Below the pieces are notes generated by a model. The model saw nothing but the letters and a program-made list of their open reading frames with translations. It was not told the origin of the DNA and ran no database searches. Position numbers and translations under genes: made by a program. Below are positions 1 to 8,784 of a stretch of DNA of 64,000 bases, piece by piece. Where the stretch lies: positions 113,398 to 177,397 of the forward strand of contig CAKOXD010000001.1 in NCBI GenBank assembly GCA_934130005.1, given 5' to 3'. Within the stretch, counting starts at the first letter, position 1; each line of letters opens with the position of its first letter. The DNA is from an uncultured Bacilli bacterium. GTDB lineage: Bacteria > Bacillota_I > Bacilli_A > RF39 > UBA660.

Positions 1-246
1 AAAAGTCCCTAATAAATATAAATCTAATATAAGAAAATATATACCTACTCCAAATCCTATCATTGCACCTACAAGTAAAAATAATGATATCATTTTATTT
101 CTCATTTCAGTTTCTAATAAAGTTACTTTTGCTTTTAAATATTTTACTTGTTCATCTTTATCAAGTTCTTTCATTATATTATTATATATAATTTCACTTT
201 TACTATTCTCATTTCCATTAATTGCTATATCTATTTTTTCATTCAT
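1..246 (-). CDS. Putative single-pass membrane protein (partial, runs off window start)
   Basis: Too short for a routine ORF cut-off; 82 codons are visible from an ATG at 246 to the window edge, with no stop reached. The first ~45 residues are polar and likely helical (a stretch MKELDKDEQVKYLKAK can form a short coiled coil). A hydrophobic helix follows at about residues 53-80, containing glycines (LVGAMIGFGVG). A G-rich Shine-Dalgarno (GGGGGATTAGG) precedes the ATG, and a good promoter lies upstream at 267-295. No family is recognised. The C-terminus lies outside the window, so topology and function are unknown. Confidence 0.6.
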   Translation of the reverse strand, partial: MNEKIDIAINGNENSKSEIIYNNIMKELDKDEQVKYLKAKVTLLETEMRNKMISLFLLVGAMIGFGVGIYFLILDLYLLGTF

Positions 247-266
247 ACCTAATCCCCCACAACATA

Positions 267-295
267 ATTATATCATAACTATTTAATTTTACCAA
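267..295 (-). promoter_or_regulatory. Sigma-A type promoter for the gene at 1-246
   Basis: Minus-strand -35 TTGGTA (290-295) and -10 TATAAT (267-272) are separated by exactly 17 bases. It lies inside the 3' end of lepB, so the small membrane protein is probably transcribed on its own as well as by read-through. Confidence 0.55.
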
Positions 296-791
296 ACTTG
301 TTTAAAGGAAAAATTGCTACTTTTACTTTTCCTTCTATTTGATCTTTACTTATAAAACCTATAATTCTACTATCTGTTGAATTATTTCTATTATCACCTA
401 ATACCAAATAATAATTATCTGGTATTTTTATAGTTTCTCCTTCATCAAATAAAACAGATATATCGAAATCATTAGTTTTACTATTTTTTTTGAAGTTTTC
501 TTTTACCTCTTTATTATTTACATATAACTTATTATCTACATATTTTATATGTTCGCCTGGAAGTCCTATTATTCTTTTAATTAGTTTCTCATTTTGATAT
601 TTTAAAACAACAATGTCAAATCGTTTATAGTTTTTATCATATTTTTTTAACATTAATATTTCATTATCATTAAGTGTTGGATACATTGATAATCCATCTA
701 CTTGAACAGGTGTAATTATAAAAGTTCTTATTATAATTACTACAAAAATTATTACAATATAAGGAATTATTTCTTTAATTATTTTTTTCAT
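279..791 (-). CDS. lepB: Signal peptidase I
   Basis: Membrane-bound serine protease that removes signal peptides from exported proteins on the outer face of the membrane. The 170-residue length is typical of the short Gram-positive SipS type. Residues 8-27 form one N-terminal membrane anchor. The catalytic Ser35 lies in GLSMYPT and the general-base Lys72 in LIKRIIGLPGE; box E (GDNRNNSTDSR, about 131-141) is intact. All active-site motifs are present, so it should be active. It follows rplS on the same strand, as in many Bacillota, but an rplS terminator lies between them (798-824). Confidence 0.95.
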   Translation of the reverse strand: MKKIIKEIIPYIVIIFVVIIIRTFIITPVQVDGLSMYPTLNDNEILMLKKYDKNYKRFDIVVLKYQNEKLIKRIIGLPGEHIKYVDNKLYVNNKEVKENFKKNSKTNDFDISVLFDEGETIKIPDNYYLVLGDNRNNSTDSRIIGFISKDQIEGKVKVAIFPLNKFGKIK

Positions 792-797
792 TTTTAT

Positions 798-824
798 AAA
801 AAAAGAAAGTGGTTAGGCCACTTT
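798..824 (-). terminator. Terminator of rplS
   Basis: Hairpin AAAGTGG / CCACTTT (806-812 and 818-824) followed on the minus strand by a T-rich run. The stem overlaps the rplS stop codon, an arrangement seen several times in this window. Confidence 0.7.
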
Positions 825-1163
825 ATCTCTTCTTTCTTTGATTTTTGGTTGACTAACTAAAGATCTAATATAACCAAGTTTAGCACGTCTAACTTTACCT
901 TTTCTTACAACTTCTATTGAATCAATAAGTGGTGTATTCATTGGGAAAGTTCTTTCAACTCCAATACTTTGTGATTTTTTTCTTACTATAAAGTTTTTTG
1001 ATATTCCAGATCCTTGAATAGACATTACAATTCCTTCAAAAGCTTGGATTCTTTCTTTATTTCCTTCTTTGATTTTGTAATTAACTCTTACAGTATCACC
1101 AACACGGAATTCTGGTAAATCAGTTCTTATTTGACTTTTAGTTATTTGTTCAATTTTATTCAT
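813..1163 (-). CDS. rplS: 50S ribosomal protein L19
   Basis: Large-subunit protein at the 30S-50S interface. The family signature is clear: DLPEFRVGDTVRV, IQAFEGIVMS and the basic C-terminal part with KVRRAKLGYIR. I chose the ATG at 1163 (MNKIEQITKSQ, 116 residues). It is the family's normal start and is preceded by AGAGAGGAAGC; an in-frame ATG at 1202 would add 13 residues lacking homology and would fall inside the leader hairpin. The gene follows trmD and a small unknown gene, as in the classical rimM-trmD-rplS group, but has its own promoter and leader. Confidence 0.97.
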   Translation of the reverse strand: MNKIEQITKSQIRTDLPEFRVGDTVRVNYKIKEGNKERIQAFEGIVMSIQGSGISKNFIVRKKSQSIGVERTFPMNTPLIDSIEVVRKGKVRRAKLGYIRSLVSQPKIKERRDKVA

Positions 1164-1194
1164 AATACGCTTCCTCTCTATTTTTGTTTTTATA

Positions 1195-1226
1195 TTGATC
1201 ATAAGTTAACATTCCTAGCGGATCAA
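1195..1226 (-). promoter_or_regulatory. Probable L19 autoregulatory leader
   Basis: Between promoter and rplS the minus strand can form a hairpin with perfect TTGATC/GATCAA arms (1221-1226 with 1195-1200) around a 20-nt loop. Ribosomal-protein leaders for L19 are known upstream of rplS in Bacillota (Rfam L19_leader). The match is by position and structure; I did not compute a covariance-model score. Confidence 0.5.
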
Positions 1227-1233
1227 CTACTTA

Positions 1234-1262
1234 ATTTTAACATATTTTTTTTTAAAAATCAA
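1234..1262 (-). promoter_or_regulatory. rplS promoter
   Basis: -35 TTGATT (1257-1262), 17-base spacer, extended -10 TGTTAAAAT with the hexamer TAAAAT at 1234-1239, all on the minus strand. It places the transcription start just before the L19-type leader hairpin. Confidence 0.7.
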
Positions 1263-1265
1263 CTA

Positions 1266-1715
1266 TTATCTTGATTTTCCTTTTTCTTCTACTTCATATA
1301 TTTCTTCTTGTTTGTAAATTAATTTAGATTTTATTTCATTTTCTAATATACTTATTTTTTTTAACAATAAATTTATATATTTTTGATCAAGATATTTTCT
1401 ATATTTATATTCAACTATTGATTTATAACGAGCTAAATCATTAAGAGCAAGTTTTAAATCTGTTGAGCTTTCTCCTTCATCATTATCCATTAATGATATT
1501 ATATATTGTAAATAAAAATCTAATTTTCTTTTTACCTTTTTCTTTAACAATTTTTGTATAAATGAAGGTTTTACTATTATTAGAGAATTAACTTTAACAC
1601 CGTTATATTTTATATTATTTTTAGGTTTTACTTTAAAGCCATTTAATTTTGAATAATCAATGTATATTTTATCACCATTGTATTGTTCTTTTACTATTGT
1701 GTAAGTCTTTTCCAT
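1266..1715 (-). CDS. Hypothetical protein between trmD and rplS
   Basis: About 149 residues, basic, without a signal peptide or membrane helix. The N-terminal half looks like beta-rich segments (KTYTIVKEQYNGDKIYIDYS); the C-terminal half is Lys/Glu-rich and probably helical. I place the start at the ATG at 1715 (MEKTYT): AGAGG lies nine bases upstream, whereas the upstream in-frame ATG at 1724 directly abuts that Shine-Dalgarno. The stop of trmD is one base from this start, so the two are surely co-transcribed. No family is recognised; its position suggests a link with translation, which is only inference. Confidence 0.7.
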   Translation of the reverse strand: MEKTYTIVKEQYNGDKIYIDYSKLNGFKVKPKNNIKYNGVKVNSLIIVKPSFIQKLLKKKVKRKLDFYLQYIISLMDNDEGESSTDLKLALNDLARYKSIVEYKYRKYLDQKYINLLLKKISILENEIKSKLIYKQEEIYEVEEKGKSR

Positions 1716-1716
1716 A

Positions 1717-2388
1717 TTAATCATCCTCTTTTAATAAATCTGGTCTTCTAATCTTTGTCCTTTTTATACTTTCATTTAAACGCCATTTATTTATATTTTC
1801 ATGATGTCCAGATAGTAATACTTCTGGAACTTTTAAACCTCTAAATTCTTGTGGTCTAGTATATACAGGATAATCTAATAAATTGTTATTAAATGATTCA
1901 TTCTCATATGATTCTTTTTCTATAACTCCATCTATTAATCTTGTTATACTATCCGTTATTACCATAGCAGGTAACTCACCACCTGTAAGTATGTAATCTC
2001 CTATACTTATTTCCATATCAACAAAATTTCTTATTCTTTCATCATATCCCTCATAATGTCCACACACTAATATAATATGCTTTTTTAAGCTTAAATCAAA
2101 TGCTTTTTTTTCAGTATATTTTTCACCTTGTGGGCACATTAGTATTACTGTTGTATCTATTGTTTTATATTCTTCTATTGCTCTTACTACTGGTTCTGGC
2201 ATAAGTACCATTCCTTTACCTCCACCATAACCATAATCATCAACTTTTTTATTTTTATCTAAGGTAAAATTTCTAATATCATGTACATTTATTTCAACTA
2301 ATTTTCTTTCACGTGCTCTTTTAATAATTGATTCGTTTAAAAATCCTTCGAACATTGCTGGAAAAAGCGTAAGAATATCAATTTTCAT
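1717..2388 (-). CDS. trmD: tRNA (guanine-37-N1)-methyltransferase
   Basis: Methylates G37 of tRNAs reading CNN codons, using SAM, to prevent +1 frameshifting. The protein (223 residues) starts with the typical MKIDILTLFPAMF. It carries the trefoil-knot SAM site: GYGGGKGMV near residue 75, LVCGHYEGYDERI, and GDYILTGGELPAM around 130-145. It overlaps the end of rimM by 11 bases, the conserved rimM-trmD arrangement. Confidence 0.97.
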   Translation of the reverse strand: MKIDILTLFPAMFEGFLNESIIKRARERKLVEINVHDIRNFTLDKNKKVDDYGYGGGKGMVLMPEPVVRAIEEYKTIDTTVILMCPQGEKYTEKKAFDLSLKKHIILVCGHYEGYDERIRNFVDMEISIGDYILTGGELPAMVITDSITRLIDGVIEKESYENESFNNNLLDYPVYTRPQEFRGLKVPEVLLSGHHENINKWRLNESIKRTKIRRPDLLKEDD

Positions 2389-2872
2389 CCAACAATCCCT
2401 CTATTTCTTTTATATATATTTTTTTATTATCTAATTCTATTTTATCTATAAACTCATTTATATATGGTATTAAATATTTTTTTTCATTATTTTTTACTAC
2501 TAATATATCATGTGCTTTACTTTTTATTATTTCTTTTAATTTACCTATTTTCTTATTATTTGAATATACATCTAATCCAATAATATCTTCATCTAATATT
2601 CCATCAATTTTTAAATCTTCTCTTTTTATATAAACGTTAGAACCTTTATACTCTAAAACATCATTTATATCAATTATATTTTTAAATGTTACCATATCAT
2701 ATATTTTATGTACACGATATGTATTTATTACTTCTTCTTTTTTTTCTTTTCCTATATAAACTTTAAAATCTTTTTTTAATACTTCTTTTTTATATTTAAA
2801 ATCCGAGATGATTCTTACTTCTCCTTTTATGCCGTGAGTATTTACTATTTCACCTATACATATAAAATTCAT
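2378..2872 (-). CDS. rimM: Ribosome maturation factor RimM
   Basis: Assists late 30S assembly by binding S19 and the 3' domain of 16S rRNA. The 164-residue protein has the N-terminal RimM beta-barrel beginning CIGEIVNTHGIKGEVRI and the C-terminal PRC-barrel domain, with HDILVV and KKYLIPYI near residues 120-140. The linked trmD gene supports the call. Length is normal for the family. Confidence 0.95.
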   Translation of the reverse strand: MNFICIGEIVNTHGIKGEVRIISDFKYKKEVLKKDFKVYIGKEKKEEVINTYRVHKIYDMVTFKNIIDINDVLEYKGSNVYIKREDLKIDGILDEDIIGLDVYSNNKKIGKLKEIIKSKAHDILVVKNNEKKYLIPYINEFIDKIELDNKKIYIKEIEGLLDEN

Positions 2873-2880
2873 AAAACCAC

Positions 2881-3609
2881 CTACTTATCTAATTCATAAA
2901 GTATTATACTAGTTGCAACCCCTACATTTAAACTTTCACACGCTTCATTCATATCTATATAAATGAATTGGTCACACAAGTTTTGAACATCTTCACTTAT
3001 TCCATTTCCTTCATTGCCCATTATTATAACAAATTTTTCAAATTTTGCAATACTTTTTAAACTATTTCCATGAGTTACTTTTGTACCGATTATTTGATAA
3101 TTGTTTTCTTTTAATTTTGGAATTGTCTCAAGTAAATTTTTTCTTATTATATTTATATGAAATAATAATCCTTGACTTGCCCTAATTACTTTTGAATTAT
3201 ATAAATCAACTGTATCATCACTTAAAATTATAGTATCTATGTTAAATGCAACCGCACTTCTTATTATAGTTCCTAAATTACCGGGATCTTGAATTTCATC
3301 AAGTGCCAATATTCTATTACCATAATTTTCTTGTTCTAATAGCTTATTACAAACTGCTAAAACAGGTTGTGGTGATTCAAGCTCACTTATATAATTAATA
3401 ACATCATTTGTTACATATATAGTTGGTACATCTAATGGGAAAATTTCATTTTGTTCCAAAATTAATTCTTTTATCATTCCCTTTTTATATGCCTCTAATA
3501 CTAAATGTTCTCCTTCAACTATAAATAAATTTTCTTTATCTCTATATTTTTTTTGATTTAATTTTTTTATATTTTTTATTTTTTCATTTTTTATATTACT
3601 ATATAACAT
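2881..3609 (-). CDS. TrmH/SpoU family RNA 2'-O-methyltransferase
   Basis: SAM-dependent ribose methyltransferase with an N-terminal substrate-binding domain (residues ~1-85) and a C-terminal SPOUT knot domain. The family motifs are visible: QDPGNLGTIIRSA (motif 1), IIMGNEGNGIS (motif 2) and NEACESLNVGVATSI (motif 3). The target is probably 23S rRNA (TsnR/YsgA-type), but the exact nucleotide cannot be read from sequence. A second paralogue, RlmB, is at 38518-39219. It ends eight bases before the rimM start, so it heads or joins the rimM-trmD operon. Confidence 0.88.
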   Translation of the reverse strand: MLYSNIKNEKIKNIKKLNQKKYRDKENLFIVEGEHLVLEAYKKGMIKELILEQNEIFPLDVPTIYVTNDVINYISELESPQPVLAVCNKLLEQENYGNRILALDEIQDPGNLGTIIRSAVAFNIDTIILSDDTVDLYNSKVIRASQGLLFHINIIRKNLLETIPKLKENNYQIIGTKVTHGNSLKSIAKFEKFVIIMGNEGNGISEDVQNLCDQFIYIDMNEACESLNVGVATSIILYELDK

Positions 3610-3653
3610 AAAATCACCTAATATTATTTTATCATTTTTAGAAAATTAAGTCT

Positions 3654-3684
3654 ATAAAAAAAGATATAGTGTTTTTTCTATACC
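3654..3684 (-). terminator. Terminator of the pilin-like gene
   Basis: Minus-strand hairpin GGTATAG / CTATATC (3663-3669 with 3678-3684, one mismatch) followed by a run of seven T. Confidence 0.6.
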
Positions 3685-4548
3685 TTAACTTAATTTAACA
3701 TATTTTTTATTAATCTTTATAACAGGTCTTATATAATGACTATCAGTTGTTACTGATGATGTAGCTAACGTATTATTATTTACATAATATGCTGAAGTAG
3801 TACCATATGTAGTACTTGTCCAATATTCACCATTTATCCATGTTTTATCTGCATCATTTACTATTGTTTTTATAACATTTTCGAATTCATCTTTTGTGAT
3901 TAACCTTTTTTCTGTTGCATAATTCCATGTATAATTTTCATTTAAAAATGTATCAATAGCATCTGGATTATCATTATTAGTACATGAAGTACACCAAGCT
4001 ATTTTATTACTATTACTACTTGCTAATATACCAATTATGTAATTATCTCTTTCATCACTTTTTTCTATTACATAAAATTCACTAGTTTTTTTATCACCAA
4101 CAGTTACTAATACTTTATCTCCTATTTCATATTTTGTAAATTCTTGATCAATAACTTGATATTCTAATTTATTATTTTGTTTTTCTATTACAATTTCCAT
4201 TGTATCACTAAAAGCTTTCTTTGTTCTTACATTTTTTAAATCAGAATCTATATATCCACCATCTTGAAGATCTTTTAATGTAATAATTAATCTAGAATAG
4301 TTTTGACTACATTTGTCTATATCAGAATATAAGCACTCTACTTTTGTGTTACTAGAATTCGGAAGTATAGCTAAATTGTCAGAACCCCAGATTTTTGCTG
4401 CCGATTCAATATTTTTTATTTGATCATTATATAAATTTGTTTTATATTTTTTTAGCGATCCAGTTATTCCAGGAACTGTTACTAAAGCAATTAAAGCTAA
4501 TACAGTTAAAACAGCTAAAAGTTCTATCAATGTAAATCCTTTTTTCAT
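3685..4548 (-). CDS. Type IV pilin-like protein with C-terminal surface domain
   Basis: Begins MKKGFTLIELLAVL, a textbook class III signal: prepilin peptidase would cut after Gly4, leaving Phe5 as the methylated first residue with Glu at +5. The hydrophobic helix runs to about residue 30. A short pilin-like region follows (ITLKDLQDGGYI). The C-terminal ~150 residues contain WCTSC, YWTSTTYG and HYIRPVIKI, resembling the lectin-like or DUF6273-like surface domains found on such proteins. I chose the ATG at 4548 because AGGTGAT lies five bases upstream; an upstream in-frame ATG at 4566 is inside that Shine-Dalgarno context. No pilus assembly genes are in the window, so it may be a pseudopilin or a stand-alone surface protein. 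Confidence 0.8.
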   Translation of the reverse strand: MKKGFTLIELLAVLTVLALIALVTVPGITGSLKKYKTNLYNDQIKNIESAAKIWGSDNLAILPNSSNTKVECLYSDIDKCSQNYSRLIITLKDLQDGGYIDSDLKNVRTKKAFSDTMEIVIEKQNNKLEYQVIDQEFTKYEIGDKVLVTVGDKKTSEFYVIEKSDERDNYIIGILASSNSNKIAWCTSCTNNDNPDAIDTFLNENYTWNYATEKRLITKDEFENVIKTIVNDADKTWINGEYWTSTTYGTTSAYYVNNNTLATSSVTTDSHYIRPVIKINKKYVKLS

Positions 4549-4617
4549 ATTATCACCTATATACATAATATCAAAATAAATTTATATTTTCAAATATTTA
4601 AGTAAATATAATGTAAA

Positions 4618-5898
4618 TTATTCTTGTGGTTCTACATTTAAAATGGTTTTATTTTCAAAACTTATTTTATTAATAAATTTTGAAAAATCATCATAATTTA
4701 AATTTTTATAATGTTCATATACATTCATATCTATTTTATTATCTCTAATTATTGAATTCATAATAAATGAATTTAAACTATATATATTATCACTCATATA
4801 TATACAAGAACTTAATAATATTTTTTTCTTTCTTAAAAATTCTTTTTCTTCTACTTTTTTATTTCTTATTTCTTTATCTATTTCTTTTAACAGTTCCTCA
4901 CTTCTATCAGTAGAAGCTTCTATAATTAAAACTAAATGTTTATCAGTTTTTAATGTACTATATAAAATATCTTTTGTAACAGTTTTATTTTCTTTTAATT
5001 TTTCTAAAACTTTTGATGTTGAACCTATTTTAATATCAGCATATATACCAATATAATTTAATATTGTAATCTCATCCATATTTATGTCTTCTATATTTAT
5101 TTTATATGCTACTAATATTTTAGGAATTGTAACATTCATATAACATATATCATTTTTTTTAGAAACTGTATCTGGTTCTAAATATTCTTTTACTTTTATT
5201 TCTTCAAGTGTTTTAAATTTTTTATTTTTTTGATTTTGTTTTACAACATCAATTATATTTTGGGGATCAACATTTCCAGTTACAACTACAAACATATTAG
5301 ATGGATTATAAAAGGTATTATAACATGTATATAAATCTTCTTTTGTTATTTTTCTTATACTTTCAACAGTTCCACCAACTGGTATCTTAATAGGATGTTC
5401 AACAAACGTATTATAGATAATCTTTTCATTAGGATTACTATCAGGATCATCTTGATACATTTTTAACTCTTGTTCTATTATTCCTTTCTCTTTTTCTACA
5501 TTTTCATATGTAAAATAAGGTTCTTGAACAAAGTCCAATAAATAATTTAAATTTTCATTTATTTTTTCCTGTGTTACAAACAAATATGTTGTTTTAAAAT
5601 TAGATGTATTTGCATTACAATCTGATCCAGTTTTACTAAAAAAATTGAAAGGATCTTCACCATCTTTTTGTTCAAATACTTTATGTTCTAAAAAATGAGC
5701 TATTCCATCAGGAAATTTCTTCATGTTTTTTTCTCCTATTGGAATAAATTCATTTTGAATAGATCCATAATTAGTTGAAAAAGTAACATAAACATTATTT
5801 ACATCTTTTTTAGGTACTACAAACACTCTAAGCCCATTAGATAATACTTCTTCAAAAATATCAACATCCAAATTATAAAGTTGAATCTTCTTCATCAT
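4618..5898 (-). CDS. yfmH: M16 family zinc peptidase, YfmH type
   Basis: The 426-residue protein has the inverted zinc motif HFLEH (68-72) with the downstream acidic residues IEQELKMYQDD (141-151), as in active pitrilysin-family peptidases. In Bacillota it is paired with an inactive YfmF partner; the pair is annotated as associated with the 5-aminopentanol modification of elongation factor P. The start overlaps the end of the yfmF gene by 26 bases and has GAAGGGAT upstream of two consecutive ATGs, so either 5898 or 5895 may be used. Translational coupling with yfmF is likely. Confidence 0.88.
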   Translation of the reverse strand: MMKKIQLYNLDVDIFEEVLSNGLRVFVVPKKDVNNVYVTFSTNYGSIQNEFIPIGEKNMKKFPDGIAHFLEHKVFEQKDGEDPFNFFSKTGSDCNANTSNFKTTYLFVTQEKINENLNYLLDFVQEPYFTYENVEKEKGIIEQELKMYQDDPDSNPNEKIIYNTFVEHPIKIPVGGTVESIRKITKEDLYTCYNTFYNPSNMFVVVTGNVDPQNIIDVVKQNQKNKKFKTLEEIKVKEYLEPDTVSKKNDICYMNVTIPKILVAYKINIEDINMDEITILNYIGIYADIKIGSTSKVLEKLKENKTVTKDILYSTLKTDKHLVLIIEASTDRSEELLKEIDKEIRNKKVEEKEFLRKKKILLSSCIYMSDNIYSLNSFIMNSIIRDNKIDMNVYEHYKNLNYDDFSKFINKISFENKTILNVEPQE

Positions 5899-7144
5899 TA
5901 TCTATCCCTTCTAATAAAAATATTTTATCTATTTCTACTTTGTTTGCAAAAGATATAATATCTTCTTTTGTTACTTTTTTTATTTGTTTTATTCTAGTAT
6001 CAACTAAGTCTAAATTAGCATATTCATGTGATAAATAATTAGATATTATTAAATTTTGATTATCATAAATTTCTTTGCAACTACTTGTATATATTTTTTT
6101 AGCTTCAGTTATATCTTTGTTACTAACTTTACCATTTTTTATTTTCTCTAATTCTCTTTTAATTAAATCAATTGTTTTTTCATAATTTTTTCTATTTATG
6201 CCAGCAACTATAGTCATAGTTTTGGATAAAACAGATACATTAGAATTTATATAATAACATAGTGAATTTTTTTCACGAACCACTTGAAATAATTTTGAGT
6301 TTGGACTTCCACCTAATATCAAAGAATATAAACTTGATACATATTTTAATTCGAAGTCTGAAACATTAAAGAACTTTAATCCGATAGCTAATTTGCTTTG
6401 ATTAATATTTAGTTTTTCTTTTATTTCTTTTTCTTCTGCTTTATCTAAGGTTAAATAATGTTCTAAATTTTCATTTAATCTAATCGTATTTGGAACGTAT
6501 TTATTAAATATCTCTTCATATGTGTTTTCTATATTACCAATTATAAATATATCTATTATGTCGTTTTCAATTACTGTTTTATAATAATCATATAAATTAG
6601 TAGATGTAATTTTATCCAAATCTTCCAAATAACCACATGATCTATAAGAAAATGGTCCATCAGACATTTCTTCATATAATCTAATCAAACTATATTTTTT
6701 AGTATCATCTTTTAAACTTTTTATATCTTCTTCTAATGTTTTCTTTATTAAATCAAAATATTCTTTTTCAAATTTATTTTCATTTATATTTGGATTAAAT
6801 ATAAGTTCAAGTAAGAAAATTATTGATTTTTTTATCATATCTTGTTCTGTGTATTTCTCATTTAAAAATGTTTCTTTAAATGAAATAATATGATAATTAC
6901 CAGATTTATATGGAGATGAACTTATACCAACTCCATATAATTCTTCTGTTTCTATTTCTATATCTCTTGAAGTTTTATATTTTTTACTAGAATTAATAAG
7001 CATATCATTTAAGAAATTTCTAATTGTTATTTCATCTTTTTTTATTTTTCTTTTAAAGTTAATTCTAAGATTAATAGTTTTAAATTTATCAGTTTTAATT
7101 ATATGTAAATTATAATTATCTTTTTTTATTTTTTGATATTCCAT
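5873..7144 (-). CDS. yfmF: M16-like protein without zinc motif, YfmF type
   Basis: A 423-residue M16 fold protein that begins directly with the peptidase-like domain (INLRINFKRKIKKDE). It lacks an HxxEH motif at the expected place, so it should be the non-catalytic partner of YfmH, analogous to the alpha subunit of mitochondrial processing peptidase. The C-terminal M16 domain carries LILGGSPNSKLFQVVREKN, typical of the family. It overlaps yfmH and is transcribed with it; the pair resembles the Bacillus yfmF-yfmH pair. Confidence 0.85.
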   Translation of the reverse strand: MEYQKIKKDNYNLHIIKTDKFKTINLRINFKRKIKKDEITIRNFLNDMLINSSKKYKTSRDIEIETEELYGVGISSSPYKSGNYHIISFKETFLNEKYTEQDMIKKSIIFLLELIFNPNINENKFEKEYFDLIKKTLEEDIKSLKDDTKKYSLIRLYEEMSDGPFSYRSCGYLEDLDKITSTNLYDYYKTVIENDIIDIFIIGNIENTYEEIFNKYVPNTIRLNENLEHYLTLDKAEEKEIKEKLNINQSKLAIGLKFFNVSDFELKYVSSLYSLILGGSPNSKLFQVVREKNSLCYYINSNVSVLSKTMTIVAGINRKNYEKTIDLIKRELEKIKNGKVSNKDITEAKKIYTSSCKEIYDNQNLIISNYLSHEYANLDLVDTRIKQIKKVTKEDIISFANKVEIDKIFLLEGIDNDEEDSTL

Positions 7145-7184
7145 TTTATCACCTCTTTTTATTATGTACTAATATATTTTTTTA

Positions 7185-7892
7185 TTACATATAAAGAGTC
7201 GATTCTAAAGCAATTTCTATCATATTATTAAAAGAGTTTTGTCTTTCTAAGCTTGTTGTTTCTTCTTTTGTTATAAAGCTATCAGAAATTGTAAGTAAAC
7301 ATGCAGCTTTTTTATTTAATACTTTTGCATTATGAAATAGCGCGAAGGATTCCATTTCAACTGCTTGGCATCCATATTTTTTATTTAACTCTTCATAGTT
7401 ATTATTTTCTTTATAAAATACATCACTGCTATGAATATTACCATAATATATTTTTTTATTTAAGTTATTTGCAACATTTTTTATTATGTCATTTAATTCT
7501 TTAGATCCTCCTTGTAGTTCATTTAAATCATTATTTTGTGTTTTGGCAAAACTTGATTCAGAGTAACATTTATCAACTAATAAAACATCATATAAATTTA
7601 AATCTTTTGTATAGGAACCTGCTGAACCAACTCTTATTATGTTATCTACATCATAAAATTTATATAATTCATATGAATATATACCAATACTTGGCATTCC
7701 CATTCCACTTGCCATTACAGTTACTTCTTTATCTTTATATAATCCTGTATAAGCAAACATACCTCTAACACTATTAACTAATTTATAATTTTCTAAATAT
7801 TTTTCCGCTATCATCTTTGCTCTTAATGGATCTCCTGGCATTATTACAGTTTTTGCTATTTCTTCTTTTTTTGCTTCTATATGTGGTGTCAT
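7185..7892 (-). CDS. deoD: Purine-nucleoside phosphorylase
   Basis: Cleaves purine (deoxy)nucleosides with phosphate to the free base and (deoxy)ribose-1-phosphate, in purine salvage. The 235-residue length and the motifs VIMPGDPLRAK, GMGMPSIGIYSYEL, IIRVGSAGSY and CQAVEMESFAL are those of the hexameric DeoD class, in which Asp in LTISDS is the catalytic acid. Its ATG overlaps the miaA stop by four bases (ATGA). Thymidine kinase and dCMP deaminase elsewhere in the window are further nucleotide salvage functions. Confidence 0.96.
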   Translation of the reverse strand: MTPHIEAKKEEIAKTVIMPGDPLRAKMIAEKYLENYKLVNSVRGMFAYTGLYKDKEVTVMASGMGMPSIGIYSYELYKFYDVDNIIRVGSAGSYTKDLNLYDVLLVDKCYSESSFAKTQNNDLNELQGGSKELNDIIKNVANNLNKKIYYGNIHSSDVFYKENNNYEELNKKYGCQAVEMESFALFHNAKVLNKKAACLLTISDSFITKEETTSLERQNSFNNMIEIALESTLYM

Positions 7893-8776
7893 ATTATTCC
7901 TCCTATATATCTTTCTATTTCTTTTATTGTATTATTAAAATTTTCATAATCAGTATTAAACCATTTAACATTCATTTGATTATTAAACCAAGTATATTGT
8001 CTTTTTGCATACCTTCTACTTTTTTGTTTAATAAGTTCAATTGAAACATTTAAAGTTTCATTTCCTTCAAAATATGGAAATAATTCTTTATAACCTATTG
8101 GTGTTAATACGGCTTTGGTTCTAATATTAGAATCATATATTTTTTTTGCCTCTTCTATTAAACCTTTTTTTAACATCTGATCTACTCTATTATCAATCAT
8201 AGAATATAATTTTTTTCTATCTGTTGTAAGTCCTATAAATATAGTATCATATAACAATTCAGTTGTTTTTTCTTTTTCACTTATTTTATTACCTGTTGAA
8301 TAATAATAATCAAGTGCTCTTTCTACTCTTTTTCTATTGTTAATATGTATTTCTGTATTAGGATCAATTTTTAATAATTCTTTATATAATTCTTCATTTG
8401 TATATTTTGAATAATCTTTTTTTACACTTTCAATATTAAATTTATAATCATATAAACAGGCTTTTATATATAATCCAGTTCCTCCTACTATAATTGGTGT
8501 TTTTCCTTTATCAAATATTTCATCGATAGCTTTTCTAGAATCTCTTTGATAGTCAAACACACTATAATCGTCAGTTATATTTTTAATACTTAAAAGATGA
8601 TGATTTATATTTTTCATTTCTTCTTTTGTTACTTTAGCAGTTGCAATATCCATTCCGTAAAATATCTGAGTTGAATCTGCATTTATAATTTCACCATTAT
8701 ATTTTAAAGCAAGTTCTATACTTAATTTAGTCTTGCCAACAGCAGTCGGACCTACTATACATATTATTTTTCTCAT
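7889..8776 (-). CDS. miaA: tRNA dimethylallyltransferase
   Basis: Adds dimethylallyl to N6 of A37 in tRNAs that read UNN codons. The P-loop GPTAVGKT is at residues 9-16, followed by NADSTQIFYGMDI (substrate site), GGTGLYIKACLY and the anticodon-binding segment KRQYTWFNNQ. The 295-residue length is normal. It sits between deoD (4-base overlap) and an unknown metallopeptidase-like gene. Confidence 0.96.
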   Translation of the reverse strand: MRKIICIVGPTAVGKTKLSIELALKYNGEIINADSTQIFYGMDIATAKVTKEEMKNINHHLLSIKNITDDYSVFDYQRDSRKAIDEIFDKGKTPIIVGGTGLYIKACLYDYKFNIESVKKDYSKYTNEELYKELLKIDPNTEIHINNRKRVERALDYYYSTGNKISEKEKTTELLYDTIFIGLTTDRKKLYSMIDNRVDQMLKKGLIEEAKKIYDSNIRTKAVLTPIGYKELFPYFEGNETLNVSIELIKQKSRRYAKRQYTWFNNQMNVKWFNTDYENFNNTIKEIERYIGGII

Positions 8777-8784
8777 TTTATCAC

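Noticed and set aside
7301..8044. Plus-strand reading frames opposite deoD and miaA
   Set aside because: They lie antisense to well-recognised genes, are rich in Leu/Tyr/His runs from AT-rich complement, and lack Shine-Dalgarno sites; similar antisense frames elsewhere (e.g. 12959, 31393, 57647) were left out for the same reason.
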